DNA of 64,000 nucleotides from Aeromonas tecta. GTDB lineage: Bacteria > Pseudomonadota > Gammaproteobacteria > Enterobacterales > Aeromonadaceae. The position numbers and the translations under genes are program-made. A model generated the notes under the pieces. It did no database searches. It was not told where the DNA came from and saw nothing but the letters and a program-made list of their open reading frames with translations. The stretch lies in the NCBI RefSeq assembly GCF_000820185.1, contig NZ_CDCA01000019.1, forward strand, positions 1-64,000, read 5' to 3'. Below are positions 1 through 8,271 of the stretch, piece after piece. Position 1 is the first letter of the stretch; every line of letters starts with the position of its first letter.

Positions 1-68
1 TGGTCAACGTGGCCGATGGTACCCACGTTAACGTGCGGTTTATTACGCTCAAATTTTTCTTTAGACAT
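1..68 (-). CDS. tuf: Elongation factor Tu, N-terminal fragment (truncated by window edge)
   Basis: Only the first 22 or so codons are present. Read on the minus strand from the ATG at 66-68 they give MSKEKFERNKPHVNVGTIGH, the very conserved EF-Tu amino terminus leading into the first GTP-binding motif. EF-Tu carries aminoacyl-tRNA to the ribosomal A site. The gene lies downstream of tRNA-Tyr and tRNA-Gly on the same strand, the arrangement of the tufB operon in gammaproteobacteria, so it is probably transcribed from the promoter near position 545. Confidence 0.97.
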   Translation of the reverse strand, partial: MSKEKFERNKPHVNVGTIGHVD

Positions 69-161
69 GATCGTCCCTCTAAACTAACGCTGAGTACGCG
101 GTGGCAAGCTAACCACAGAACAGTTTATATGATGGATTTGAATCTGGAGGAGTAGAGAGGC

Positions 162-236
162 TGGTGCTGACAGGCTGGTTCGATTGCCGAACACACCCTA
201 GGGTGTGGCTCTCAGAATTACCTGAGCCATATCAGC
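162..236 (-). pseudogene. Degenerate tRNA-Thr (anticodon arm lost)
   Basis: This sits between tRNA-Gly and tuf, where thrT lies in E. coli. The minus strand begins GCTGATATGGCTCAG and ends TGTCAGCACCA, so the 7-bp acceptor stem, the D-stem (GCTC/GAGC) and the encoded CCA of a tRNA-Thr remain. The anticodon arm is replaced by a perfect 16-nt palindrome, CACACCCTAGGGTGTG, which leaves no 7-nt loop and no GGT anticodon. The D-loop is enlarged, and the T-arm no longer forms a 5-bp stem with a TTCRA loop. It probably cannot decode, though the acceptor ends may still be processed. An uncommon allele of a working tRNA is unlikely, given that two arms are broken. Confidence 0.75.
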
Positions 237-240
237 ATCT

Positions 241-315
<75 letters not shown>

Positions 316-353
316 ATTTCTCTAACCCAAAGAACTCAAACCGCAGAGAAATA

Positions 354-438
354 TGGTGGAGGGAGAAGGATTCGAACCTTCGAAGGCAGAGCCGTCAGAT
401 TTACAGTCTGATCCCTTTGGCCGCTCGGGAACCCCTCC
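354..438 (-). tRNA. tRNA-Tyr (anticodon GTA)
   Basis: An 85-nt class II tRNA with a long variable arm. The minus strand starts GGAGGGGTTCCCGAGCGG and ends CCTCCACCA. The anticodon loop ACTGTAAAT carries GTA, and the T-arm GAAGGTTCGAATCCTTC is canonical. It is the first gene of the tRNA-tuf transcript here. The tRNA-Thr (TGT) that leads the E. coli operon is absent. Confidence 0.97.
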
Positions 439-531
439 GTTACCTGAATGCCACAACGGTAATTCTGCTTGCACCCGTTGTTTTTATCGCTTTTGCTGGG
501 CAAATAGACGACAGACATCTAAGCGTCGCGC

Positions 532-560
532 ATTTTATGGTAAGGATTTTGGGGATGCAA
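532..560 (-). promoter_or_regulatory. Promoter of the tRNA-tuf operon with GC-rich discriminator
   Basis: On the minus strand TTGCAT (555-560) and TAAAAT (532-537) are separated by exactly 17 bp. The following bases, GCGCGACGC, form a GC-rich discriminator, the hallmark of stringently controlled stable-RNA promoters. Transcription should start near 524, about 85 nt before mature tRNA-Tyr. Confidence 0.75.
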
Positions 561-700
561 CCATTGCGCCTTGCAAAATGTGCATAATTGCCGGGATCTG
601 TGCAAAAAAGCGCTCCTTCCCCGTCCGAACCAGACGCGTCCCTTGTCGCTCCCAATCCCTTGGTGTATGGTCGCCCTGCCCAAGAAACAGTGATGACATC

Positions 701-1639
701 ATGACGACAGAGCATAACCCCTATTTGCAATTCACCCGCGAACAATGGGCGTTATTGCGTGATGCAGTCCCCCTGACCCTGACCGAAACCGATCTGCATA
801 CCCTGCGCGGGATCAACGAGAAGGTGTCATTGCGCGAGGTAGAGGAGATCTACCTGCCACTCTCCCGCCTGCTCAATCTCTACGTCAAAGCCAAGCAGCG
901 CCGCAGCCGGGTGCTGGAGCAGTTTCTCGGCCAGTCCCGTGGCAAGGGCACCTATATCATCAGCATCGCCGGCAGCGTGGCGGGGGGCAAGAGCACCACG
1001 GCCCGCATCATGCAGGCGCTGCTGGAGCGCTGGCCCGAGCACCCCAGGGTCGAACTGGTCACCACCGACGGCTTCCTCTATCCCAACAAGGAGCTGGAAG
1101 AGCGCGGGCTGATGCGCCGCAAGGGCTTCCCGGAGTCCTACGACATCCGCCATCTGGTGGAGTTTGTCGCCAACATCCGCGCCGGCCATGAGCGCGTCGA
1201 GGCGCCCGTTTACTCCCACCTCATCTACGACATCCTGCCCGATGAGAAGAAGGTGGTGGAGCAGCCGGACATCCTGATCCTGGAGGGGCTCAACGTGCTG
1301 CAAAGTGGCATGGATTACCCGCAAGAGCCTCATCGCGTCTTTGTGTCAGATTTTGTCGACTTCTCCATCTATGTGGATGCCGATGCCGAGCTGCTGCGCA
1401 CCTGGTACATAGATCGCTTCCTCAAGTTCCGCAGCGGCGCCTTCTCGGATCCCGACTCCTACTTCCACCACTATGCCAAGTTGGCGGAGAGTGAGGCCAC
1501 CGAGATTGCCAGCAACATATGGCAAGATATCAACTATCTGAATTTGAAAGAGAACATTCTACCAACCCGGGAGCGAGCCAACCTGATCCTGACCAAGGGT
1601 CATGAGCACGCCATCGAGCAGATCAAACTGCGCAAATGA
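701..1639 (+). CDS. coaA: Pantothenate kinase (type I)
   Basis: CoaA phosphorylates pantothenate with ATP, the first and feedback-regulated step of coenzyme A synthesis. The 312-residue product matches the usual bacterial type I length (about 316). A P-loop GSVAGGKS lies at 91-98; E. coli has GSVAVGKS, so one P-loop residue differs. The family motifs TTDGFLYPN and LEGLNVLQ are present. The reading frame is open far upstream through the tRNA genes, but the first plausible start giving the family N-terminus ([11 protein letters not shown]) is the ATG at 701. Its order beside birA-murB and the tRNA-tuf operon is the same as in E. coli. A strong terminator follows. Confidence 0.97.
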   Translation: MTTEHNPYLQFTREQWALLRDAVPLTLTETDLHTLRGINEKVSLREVEEIYLPLSRLLNLYVKAKQRRSRVLEQFLGQSRGKGTYIISIAGSVAGGKSTTARIMQALLERWPEHPRVELVTTDGFLYPNKELEERGLMRRKGFPESYDIRHLVEFVANIRAGHERVEAPVYSHLIYDILPDEKKVVEQPDILILEGLNVLQSGMDYPQEPHRVFVSDFVDFSIYVDADAELLRTWYIDRFLKFRSGAFSDPDSYFHHYAKLAESEATEIASNIWQDINYLNLKENILPTRERANLILTKGHEHAIEQIKLRK

Positions 1640-1659
1640 CCGCAGTCTCACGGTAGATA

Positions 1660-1689
1660 AACAAAGGGGGCCCTCAGGCCCCCTTTGTT
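1660..1689. terminator. Bidirectional rho-independent terminator between coaA and birA
   Basis: A 13-bp perfect stem (1660-1672 with 1677-1689) around a CTCA loop, with A- and T-rich flanks on both sides, separates the convergent coaA and birA genes. Confidence 0.85.
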
Positions 1690-1712
1690 ATTGACGCAAC
1701 ATCACAGCGGGA

Positions 1713-2678
1713 TCAATCCCCTCGCCGCAGGGAGATCTCCCCACCCAGGTAGAATTTGGTCCCCTCCTCCGTCTCCAGCCGCAGCGCCCCTCTATCGTCG
1801 ATGCCACTGGCAATGCCGCGGATCTCCTGCTCCCCCATCAGCAGCCGCACCGGTCGGCCGGCAAAATGATCGAGCCGGTTCCAGCTGTCGACGAAGCTGG
1901 CCAGACCGCTCTGCTCGAAGGTGAGCATGGCTTGTTGCAGATGCTGAAGCACGCTGGCCGCCAGCTGGTTGCGATCCACCAGTTCGGGCTGGATGTGGCG
2001 CAGTTCGGACCAGGCCTGATCGATCTTCTCCCCCTGCCGCTGTGGCATCGCCAGGTTGAGGCCAACCCCGATCACCAGATGGCAGCTGGCACCGGCGCTG
2101 CCGCTCATCTCCACCAGGATGCCCGCCAGCTTGCGGCCCTGATAGTAGAGATCGTTCGGCCACTTCAGCTCAACCCCCGGATACCCGAGGGATTCCAGCG
2201 CTTCCACCACGGCCACGCCGACCGCCAGGCTCAGCCCCATGGCGGCCGCCATGCCCTGCTCGAGCCGCCAGTACATGCTCAGCAGCAGCTGGCAGCCGAA
2301 GGGAGAGACCCAGGGTTTGCCACGACGGCCCCGACCGGCGGTCTGACACTCGGCCAGGCAGCTCTCACCGGACTGGAGCCGGTTCACCCGCTCCAGCAGG
2401 TGCTGGTTGGTGGAATCGATCACCGAGAAGCAGTGCACCGGCGCCATGGGCGCCAGCGCCTGCAGTTGCGCCTCGTCGTACAGCGCCATGGGCACCGCCA
2501 GTCGGTAGCCCTTGCCGGTCAGGCTGAACAGATCCAGCCCGAGATCCTTGAGCGCCGCCATGTGTTTGCTCACCGCAGCCCGGCTGATGCCAAGCTGCTC
2601 GCCGAGCTGTTCACCGGAGTGGAACTGGCCGTCGCTGAGCAGGGTGATCAGGGTCTGTCTGGTAGGAGTGAGGGTCAT
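1713..2678 (-). CDS. birA: Bifunctional biotin-[acetyl-CoA carboxylase] ligase / biotin operon repressor
   Basis: BirA makes biotinyl-5'-AMP and either transfers biotin to AccB or, as a dimer, represses biotin genes. The 321-residue protein has the full three-domain form. An N-terminal winged helix-turn-helix covers about residues 18-47. The central ligase domain has the adenylate-binding loop GRGRRGK (115-121), KWPND (172-176) and KLAGIL (183-188, catalytic lysine). A C-terminal SH3-like domain begins near 270. The HTH shows it is the regulatory type, although no bio operon lies in the window except bioH. The ATG overlaps the murB stop by 4 bp, so the two genes form an operon. Confidence 0.97.
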   Translation of the reverse strand: MTLTPTRQTLITLLSDGQFHSGEQLGEQLGISRAAVSKHMAALKDLGLDLFSLTGKGYRLAVPMALYDEAQLQALAPMAPVHCFSVIDSTNQHLLERVNRLQSGESCLAECQTAGRGRRGKPWVSPFGCQLLLSMYWRLEQGMAAAMGLSLAVGVAVVEALESLGYPGVELKWPNDLYYQGRKLAGILVEMSGSAGASCHLVIGVGLNLAMPQRQGEKIDQAWSELRHIQPELVDRNQLAASVLQHLQQAMLTFEQSGLASFVDSWNRLDHFAGRPVRLLMGEQEIRGIASGIDDRGALRLETEEGTKFYLGGEISLRRGD

Positions 2679-3727
2679 GCCAGCACCTCGTCGAGCCAGG
2701 TTTCACCGGTGAGCCCCATGAAGCGCACCTCGTGCTCCAGCTGCACGCCGAAGCGCTGCTCCACGCTGTCACGCACATGGGCGGCCAGGGCGATGAGCTC
2801 CATGGCGCTCGCGCCGCCGAGGTTGACCAGCACCAGCGCCTGCTGCTCATGGACGGCGGCGCGGCCGATGGCGAAGCCCTTGAGGCCGCACTGATCGATG
2901 AGCCAGCCCGCCGCCAGCTTGGCCTGGCCCTCTCCTGCCGGATTCCCTGCAACCGGATAGACGGGCATCTGCGGATGGCGCGCCTTGAGTATCTCGGCCA
3001 GCGCCATGGGCACCACGGGGTTCTTGAAGAAGCTGCCGGCGTTGCCGAGCACGGCAGGGTCCGGCAGTTTGGCCAGGCGGGTGTCACAGACGGCATCGAA
3101 GATAGCCTGGGCACTGGGATTATCGCCGAGCGCCGCCAACGGACCATAACCCGCTACCGGCTGCCAGGCCTTGGGCAGGCGCAGACCGACGGCGGTGATG
3201 AAATGGGAATCCTGATAGGCGTGCTTGAAGACGCTGTCGCGATAACCGAACTGACAGTCGGCGGCCGCGATGCGCTCCACCTCCCCGCTCTGCCAGTTGA
3301 AGGCTTCGACGTAGGCACAGAAACGGGCCAGCTCGACACCGTAGGCGCCGATGTTCTGCACCGGGGCGGCGCCGACGGTGCCCGGGATCAACGCCAGATT
3401 CTCCAGCCCATGCCAGCCTTGCTGCAGAGCATGCCGCACCAGTTGATGCCACTCTTCCCCCGCCGCCACGTGCAGCAGCCAGTGGTCGCTCTCCTCCTGC
3501 AGCTCAATACCCTGCAGACGGTTGTGCACAACCAGACCGGCAAAATCGTTGCAGAACAGAATGTTGCTCCCTCCGCCCAGCACCAGACGCGGCAACTCGG
3601 CCAATTCGGGGTTGGTCATCAACGAGCGAAGATCATCAATCTGCGTCACCTCGGCCAGCCAGAGGCAATGGGCATCGAGAGCCAGGGTATTGAGGGCCGA
3701 CAAGGGGGCGTGGGGGGTGAGTTTCAT
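2675..3727 (-). CDS. murB: UDP-N-acetylmuramate dehydrogenase (UDP-N-acetylenolpyruvoylglucosamine reductase)
   Basis: MurB reduces UDP-GlcNAc-enolpyruvate to UDP-MurNAc with NADPH and FAD in cytoplasmic peptidoglycan synthesis. The 350-residue protein is a type I MurB. The FAD-binding LGGGSN motif is at 50-55, and IPGTVGAAPVQNIGAYG (114-130) follows. GYRDSVFK contains Arg163, NAGSFFKNP provides the proton-donating Ser232, and LEHEVRF provides the catalytic glutamate (about 333). It is the first gene of a murB-birA operon with ATGA overlap, and is divergent from ktrA. Confidence 0.97.
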   Translation of the reverse strand: MKLTPHAPLSALNTLALDAHCLWLAEVTQIDDLRSLMTNPELAELPRLVLGGGSNILFCNDFAGLVVHNRLQGIELQEESDHWLLHVAAGEEWHQLVRHALQQGWHGLENLALIPGTVGAAPVQNIGAYGVELARFCAYVEAFNWQSGEVERIAAADCQFGYRDSVFKHAYQDSHFITAVGLRLPKAWQPVAGYGPLAALGDNPSAQAIFDAVCDTRLAKLPDPAVLGNAGSFFKNPVVPMALAEILKARHPQMPVYPVAGNPAGEGQAKLAAGWLIDQCGLKGFAIGRAAVHEQQALVLVNLGGASAMELIALAAHVRDSVEQRFGVQLEHEVRFMGLTGETWLDEVLA

Positions 3728-3851
3728 CTGCGTGTCCCGACAAGAGCAAGGGGGCAGTTTACCCCAGATCCCCGGGACGAAAAACCCGGGTACTTCTCGG
3801 ACTCAATCCGCTGGAGTAGAGTAACTCCTTCACTCCCTTGAGGAAGCATGA

Positions 3852-4505
3852 ATGAACAACCAATTTGCCGTGATCGGCCTCGGCCTGTTCGGCAGCGCCC
3901 TGTGCGAAGAGTTGCAACGGCAGGATGCCGAGGTGCTGGCCATCGACATCGATGAGGTCAAGACCCGCCAGATAGCCACCCTGTGCAATCACGTCATCCT
4001 CGCCGATGCCACCGATGAGGCCACGGTGGCCGAGCTGGGTCTCGCCAATTTCGACATCGTCTTCGTCGCCATCGGTGACAACCTGGAGACCAGCATACTC
4101 ACCACACTCGTGTTGAAAGAAGCCGGAGTGAAGAAGGTGTGGGTCAAGGCCCGCGACAAGTTCCACGCCAAGATCCTGCAGAAGGTGGGCGCCGACAAGG
4201 TGATCAACCCGGAGTGGGACATGGGCCGCCGGGTCGCCCAGAGCATGCTGGACAACCGCCTGTTCGACTACCTGGAGCTGGGCCATGACATGGTGCTGAC
4301 CGAGTTCGTCATCGGCCTGCAGCAAAACAGCCGCACCCTCGGCGATCTGCACCTGTTGCAGCAGAGCGACTTCCAGCTGCTGGCCATCAAGCGCGGCGAG
4401 GTACTGCACAACGTGCTGACCGGCAAGATGGAGCTGCAACTCGGCGACATCCTGATCCTGGCCGGTAACAAGCACGCCATCGACCACTGGCTTGATACCC
4501 TATGA
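3852..4505 (+). CDS. ktrA: Potassium uptake regulatory subunit KtrA
   Basis: KtrA is the cytoplasmic RCK-domain subunit that gates the KtrB channel in response to nucleotides. The 217-residue protein has an N-terminal Rossmann RCK_N domain with the dinucleotide-binding motif GLGLFG (9-14) and an acidic residue at the end of beta-2 (AIDIDE). A C-terminal RCK_C (TrkA_C) domain covers about 137-217. A single RCK_N/RCK_C pair, rather than the doubled TrkA layout, identifies it as KtrA. Its stop overlaps the ktrB ATG by 4 bp, so the subunits are translationally coupled. Confidence 0.93.
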   Translation: MNNQFAVIGLGLFGSALCEELQRQDAEVLAIDIDEVKTRQIATLCNHVILADATDEATVAELGLANFDIVFVAIGDNLETSILTTLVLKEAGVKKVWVKARDKFHAKILQKVGADKVINPEWDMGRRVAQSMLDNRLFDYLELGHDMVLTEFVIGLQQNSRTLGDLHLLQQSDFQLLAIKRGEVLHNVLTGKMELQLGDILILAGNKHAIDHWLDTL

Positions 4506-5857
4506 TCCACTGGCGCAGCAACTACGCCTTTGCCATGCACCGGGGGCACGAATCCCGCTGGAGCGAGGCCAAGCTGATCCTGGGCAGCTTCCTCATCATA
4601 CTGATGGTCGGCACCCTGTTCCTGGTGCAGCCCTCCAGCCACAACGGTGAGGTCACCTTCGTCAATGCTCTGTTTACCGCCACCTCCGCCATCAGCGTGA
4701 CCGGGCTCGGGGTGGTGGATACCGGTACCGCCTTCACCCTGCAGGGGCAGATCATCCTGCTGATGCTGATGGAGATAGGGGGCCTCGGCCAGATGACCAT
4801 GACCCTGCTGCTGATTGCCATGTTCAGCAAGCGGGTCGGTCTGCGCCAACAGGTGCTGGCCAAGGAGGCGCTGGGTCAGGAGGGCTCGGTCAACATCATC
4901 CAGCTGGTCAAGCGCATCGTGCTGTTTGCCCTCATCGCCCAGCTGATCGGCACCGCCGTCATGGCCTTTCGCTGGGTGCCGGAGATGGGCTGGTCCCACG
5001 GCCTCTACGTCAGCTTCTTCCACGCGGTCTCGGCCTTCAACAACGCCGGCTTCTCGCTGTTTGCCAACAACCTCATCGACTACAGAGACGATCCCATCAT
5101 CAGCCTGACCATACCGGCCCTGCTGATCCTCGGCGGTATCGGCTTCACCGTCATCGTCGACTTGGTACGCAACCGTCGCTGGCGCAAGCTGAAACTGCAC
5201 AGCAAGTTGATGATACTGATGACGCCGGCCTTGCTGCTGCTGGGCACCCTGATGTTCTGGCTGCTTGAGCACAACAACCCCCACACCCTGGGCAACGCCG
5301 GTATCGACGGCCAGTGGCTGGCGGCCTTCTTCCAGTCCGCCACCGCGCGCACCGCAGGTTTCAACACGGTCGACATCGGCCAGATGGTGCCCGCCTCCCT
5401 GCTGTTCATGATGATGCTGATGTTCATCGGGGCCGGGGCGACCTCCACCGGGGGTGGTATCAAGGTGACCACCTTCGCCGTGGTACTACTGGCCACCAAG
5501 GCCTTCCTGACCAAGCGACCCCATGTCACCGCCTTCGGTCGTACTCTGTCACCCCAGATAGTGACCCGGTCGCTGGCCATCATCATCGTCAGCGTCATGG
5601 TGCTGATGCTAGCCATGTTCCTGCTGACCCTGACGGAGTCGGTGCCGCTGGACAAGATCATGTTCGAGACCATCTCGGCCTTCGCCACCGTGGGCCTCAC
5701 CACCGGCATCACCCCCGGCTTGAGCGAGCCCGGCAAGCTCATCCTGGTGCTGGTGATGATCTGCGGTCGTCTGGGCCCGCTGACCCTGGCGTTGATGCTG
5801 GCCAGACCGAGCGAGACCCGCATTCGCTACCCGGAAGAGGGGGTTTATACGGGTTAA
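4502..5857 (+). CDS. ktrB: Na+-dependent K+ channel subunit KtrB (TrkH family)
   Basis: The 451-residue inner-membrane protein is the ion-conducting partner of KtrA. It shows the four-fold M1-P-M2 architecture of Trk/Ktr/HKT proteins. Four filter-like loops are visible: TSAISVTGLGV, SAFNNAGFSL, SATARTAGFNTV and SAFATVGLTTG, each with the conserved glycine that lines the filter. The gating-loop region GAGATSTGGGIK lies in the third repeat, as in other KtrB proteins. It starts inside the end of ktrA and is followed by a strong terminator, so ktrAB is a two-gene operon. Confidence 0.95.
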   Translation: MIHWRSNYAFAMHRGHESRWSEAKLILGSFLIILMVGTLFLVQPSSHNGEVTFVNALFTATSAISVTGLGVVDTGTAFTLQGQIILLMLMEIGGLGQMTMTLLLIAMFSKRVGLRQQVLAKEALGQEGSVNIIQLVKRIVLFALIAQLIGTAVMAFRWVPEMGWSHGLYVSFFHAVSAFNNAGFSLFANNLIDYRDDPIISLTIPALLILGGIGFTVIVDLVRNRRWRKLKLHSKLMILMTPALLLLGTLMFWLLEHNNPHTLGNAGIDGQWLAAFFQSATARTAGFNTVDIGQMVPASLLFMMMLMFIGAGATSTGGGIKVTTFAVVLLATKAFLTKRPHVTAFGRTLSPQIVTRSLAIIIVSVMVLMLAMFLLTLTESVPLDKIMFETISAFATVGLTTGITPGLSEPGKLILVLVMICGRLGPLTLALMLARPSETRIRYPEEGVYTG

Positions 5858-5866
5858 TAACACGCA

Positions 5867-5899
5867 GTGAAAAGAGCGGCCAATTGCCGCTCTTTTCAC
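5867..5899. terminator. Bidirectional terminator between ktrB and topB
   Basis: A 14-bp perfect stem (5867-5880 / 5886-5899) with a CAATT loop; A and T runs within the stem allow termination on both strands for the convergent ktrAB and topB transcripts. Confidence 0.85.
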
Positions 5900-5920
5900 T
5901 TATCAAAATCGCACAAGCCA

Positions 5921-7924
5921 TTACTTCACCATTTTCTCCCATCTTGATACCAACTCACGCCCTATTAGTTGAGCCGGGTTAGATGACGTTTTTTTATTGT
6001 TCTTTTTAGCTGATGCAGAACCACTCTTGCGGCGGGTGAAACGCTGCTTGCTGGCACCCGGCGCGGCCTTGGGCAGGGAGCTGAAACTGGCACCAGAATC
6101 CTGCCGCGCTCCCTCGATCAGGGTGTGCAGTTGCTCGGTGAGCGGCCCCATAAACTGCTGGTAGCTGGCGTGACGCTCGGCGATCTGGCCGAGGTGCTGC
6201 TCCCAGAGCGCCGTCATGTCCGGTGTGGTGGCGCTGGCAGGGAGCGCCAAAATCAGCGCCCGCCCGGTGGGGGTGGCCTTGATGCTCTTGCCTTGGCGCA
6301 CCAGGAAGCGGCGCTTGAACAGCAGATCGATGATGCCGGCCCGGGTCGCCTCGGTGCCAAGGCCATCGGTATCGCGCAGGGTCTTGCGGATCTCGGGATC
6401 CTGCACGTAGCGGGCGATGCCGGTCATGGCAGCCAGCAGGGTGGCATCGGTGAACGCCTTGGGGGCCTGGGTCATCTTCTCCAGCAACTCACCCCGCTCA
6501 CACAGCAGTGTCTCCCCTTGGCGCAGCGCCGGCAGGGTACCGGCCTTCTCCTCGTCGTCATCTTCCTCGACCCCGAGCAGCGCCTTCCAACCCGCCTTGA
6601 GGATGCGCCTGGCCTTGGCCTGGAACAGGCCACCGGCGATGCGCAGCAGCACCTTGCTGTCGTTGTACTCGAACGGCGGATAGAACTGCAGCAGGTATTG
6701 GCGGGCGACCAGCCCATAGATCTTGCTCTCCTCAGCCGACAGGCTGGCCTCGTTGCCGCGCTTCTCGGTGGGGATGATGGCGTGGTGAGCATCCACCTTG
6801 CTGTCGTTCCAGGCCTTGCTGCGCAGCTTGCCATCGGCCTCGCTGACGGCCTTGGCTAGATTAGGCGCGGTGGTGGCGATGGCGTCACGCACCTGGGGCG
6901 CACGGTTGAAGTGATCGCTTGGCAGGTGGCGACTGTCGGATCTGGGATAGGTGATGAGCTTGTGGCGCTCGTAGAGCCCCTGACAGATATCCAACACCCG
7001 CTTGGCATCCATGCCGAAACGCTTGGCGGCATCGATCTGCAGGCTGGAGAGGTTGTAGGGCAGCGGCGCCGTCTGCTTGCGGGCCTGCTCCTCCACCTCC
7101 TCCACCAAGGCATCCTGACCCTGGATGCGCTCCACCACCTTGGCGGCGAGCGCCCGGTTCAGCACCCGCCCTTCCTCGTCTTGCCAGGGGGCGCACGCCT
7201 CCGACGGCAGCCACTTGGCGCTGAAACGCTCATTGCCCGGCGTCACCACCTGGGCCAGCACCTCGAAGAAGGGTTTTGGCACGAAGGCATCAATCTCCAG
7301 ATCCCGCCGCACCACCAGCCCCAGCAGCGGGGTCTGCACCCGGCCGACCGACAGCAACTCGCTGCAACCGCCCTTGCGGCCCAGCAGGGTGTAGGCCCGG
7401 GTCATGTTGATGCCATAGAGCCAGTCGGCGCGGCTGCGGGCCAGGGCCGACACCGCCAGCGGCACGAACTCCTTGTTGTCGCGCAGCTTGTCGAGGGCGC
7501 GGCGCACCGCGGGCGGGTTGAGATCGCTGATGAGGCAGCGTTGCACAGGTTTGCTCTTGGGATAGCCGAGAAAGTCGATCACCTCGTCCACCAGCAACTG
7601 GCCTTCCCTGTCAGGGTCACCGGCATTGACTACGCAATCGGCCTGCTTGATCAGCCGCTTGATGGCGCTGAGCTGGGACTTGGTCTTCGGCTTGGCCACC
7701 AGTTGCCACTGGCTCGGCACTATGGGCAAGGATTCCATGCGCCACTGTTTGTAGGCGGCGTCATAGGCATCGGGCTCCGCTTGCTCCAGCAGGTGGCCGA
7801 TGCACCAGGTCACCACATCCCCCTCGGCGGTCTCGATGAAGCCATCCCCCTTCTTGTGGGGCTTGGGCAGGGCATCGGCGATGGCGCGGCCCAGGCTGGG
7901 CTTCTCGGCAATAAAGAGTCGCAT
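5921..7924 (-). CDS. topB: DNA topoisomerase III
   Basis: Type IA topoisomerase that decatenates DNA and resolves recombination and replication intermediates. The product is 667 residues when started at the ATG at 7924 ([15 protein letters not shown], the family N-terminus); a TTG three codons upstream is less likely. The TOPRIM motif DPDREG is at 103-108, and the active-site tyrosine lies in ITYPRSDSR (Tyr327; E. coli Tyr328). There is no C-terminal zinc ribbon; the tail is a lysine/serine-rich basic stretch. An excellent LexA box lies 16 bp before the start codon, so expression is probably SOS-controlled. No partner gene shares the transcript. Confidence 0.96.
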   Translation of the reverse strand: MRLFIAEKPSLGRAIADALPKPHKKGDGFIETAEGDVVTWCIGHLLEQAEPDAYDAAYKQWRMESLPIVPSQWQLVAKPKTKSQLSAIKRLIKQADCVVNAGDPDREGQLLVDEVIDFLGYPKSKPVQRCLISDLNPPAVRRALDKLRDNKEFVPLAVSALARSRADWLYGINMTRAYTLLGRKGGCSELLSVGRVQTPLLGLVVRRDLEIDAFVPKPFFEVLAQVVTPGNERFSAKWLPSEACAPWQDEEGRVLNRALAAKVVERIQGQDALVEEVEEQARKQTAPLPYNLSSLQIDAAKRFGMDAKRVLDICQGLYERHKLITYPRSDSRHLPSDHFNRAPQVRDAIATTAPNLAKAVSEADGKLRSKAWNDSKVDAHHAIIPTEKRGNEASLSAEESKIYGLVARQYLLQFYPPFEYNDSKVLLRIAGGLFQAKARRILKAGWKALLGVEEDDDEEKAGTLPALRQGETLLCERGELLEKMTQAPKAFTDATLLAAMTGIARYVQDPEIRKTLRDTDGLGTEATRAGIIDLLFKRRFLVRQGKSIKATPTGRALILALPASATTPDMTALWEQHLGQIAERHASYQQFMGPLTEQLHTLIEGARQDSGASFSSLPKAAPGASKQRFTRRKSGSASAKKNNKKTSSNPAQLIGRELVSRWEKMVK

Positions 7925-7940
7925 GACTGACAAACCTGAT

Positions 7941-7960
7941 CACTGTATATGCGAACAGTA
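7941..7960. promoter_or_regulatory. LexA (SOS) box upstream of topB
   Basis: CACTGTATATGCGAACAGTA matches the gammaproteobacterial LexA operator CTGT-N8-ACAG exactly (CTGT 7943-7946, ACAG 7955-7958), with the usual flanking A and TA. It lies 16 bp upstream of the topB ATG, where a repressor would block transcription. torC starts more than 300 bp away in the other direction and is less likely to be the target. Confidence 0.75.
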
Positions 7961-8271
7961 TATATCGAGCCTTTTGCAAATCCCAACCCCTGCCCTTTCA
8001 GGGCTGTCGGCGGATCTGGCGAGCAAAACGTCACGACCACGCCGTTTTCAACATGAAGCGTGCGGATTTGATGACCAAATGAGTGTCAAATAAGGCTAAA
8101 CTAACAAAGTTAACAATTCCGAATTTGATTTAAATTCATATTTAAAGACTTAAATGAAATTTTTAACATAAATAATCTTATTTAAAGAATAAAAACCATA
8201 ATCGAGGTCAACCCCTCGTTCGCCATAACTACTACTATATTGGTAATATTTGCTTTTGGGGAACTGCCACC
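7961..8271. other. AT-rich intergenic region upstream of torC
   Basis: There is no gene. From about 8085 to 8200 the sequence is much more AT-rich than its surroundings (runs such as AATTTGATTTAAATTCATAT), as in an upstream control region. The torC/torA promoter must lie here, but I could not assign a TorR or FNR operator with confidence. GGGGAACTG just before the torC ATG may serve as a weak ribosome-binding site. Confidence 0.5.

Noticed and set aside
353..700. Upstream extension of coaA
   Set aside because: The frame is open, but it covers tRNA-Tyr and its promoter; conserved pantothenate kinase sequence begins at 701.
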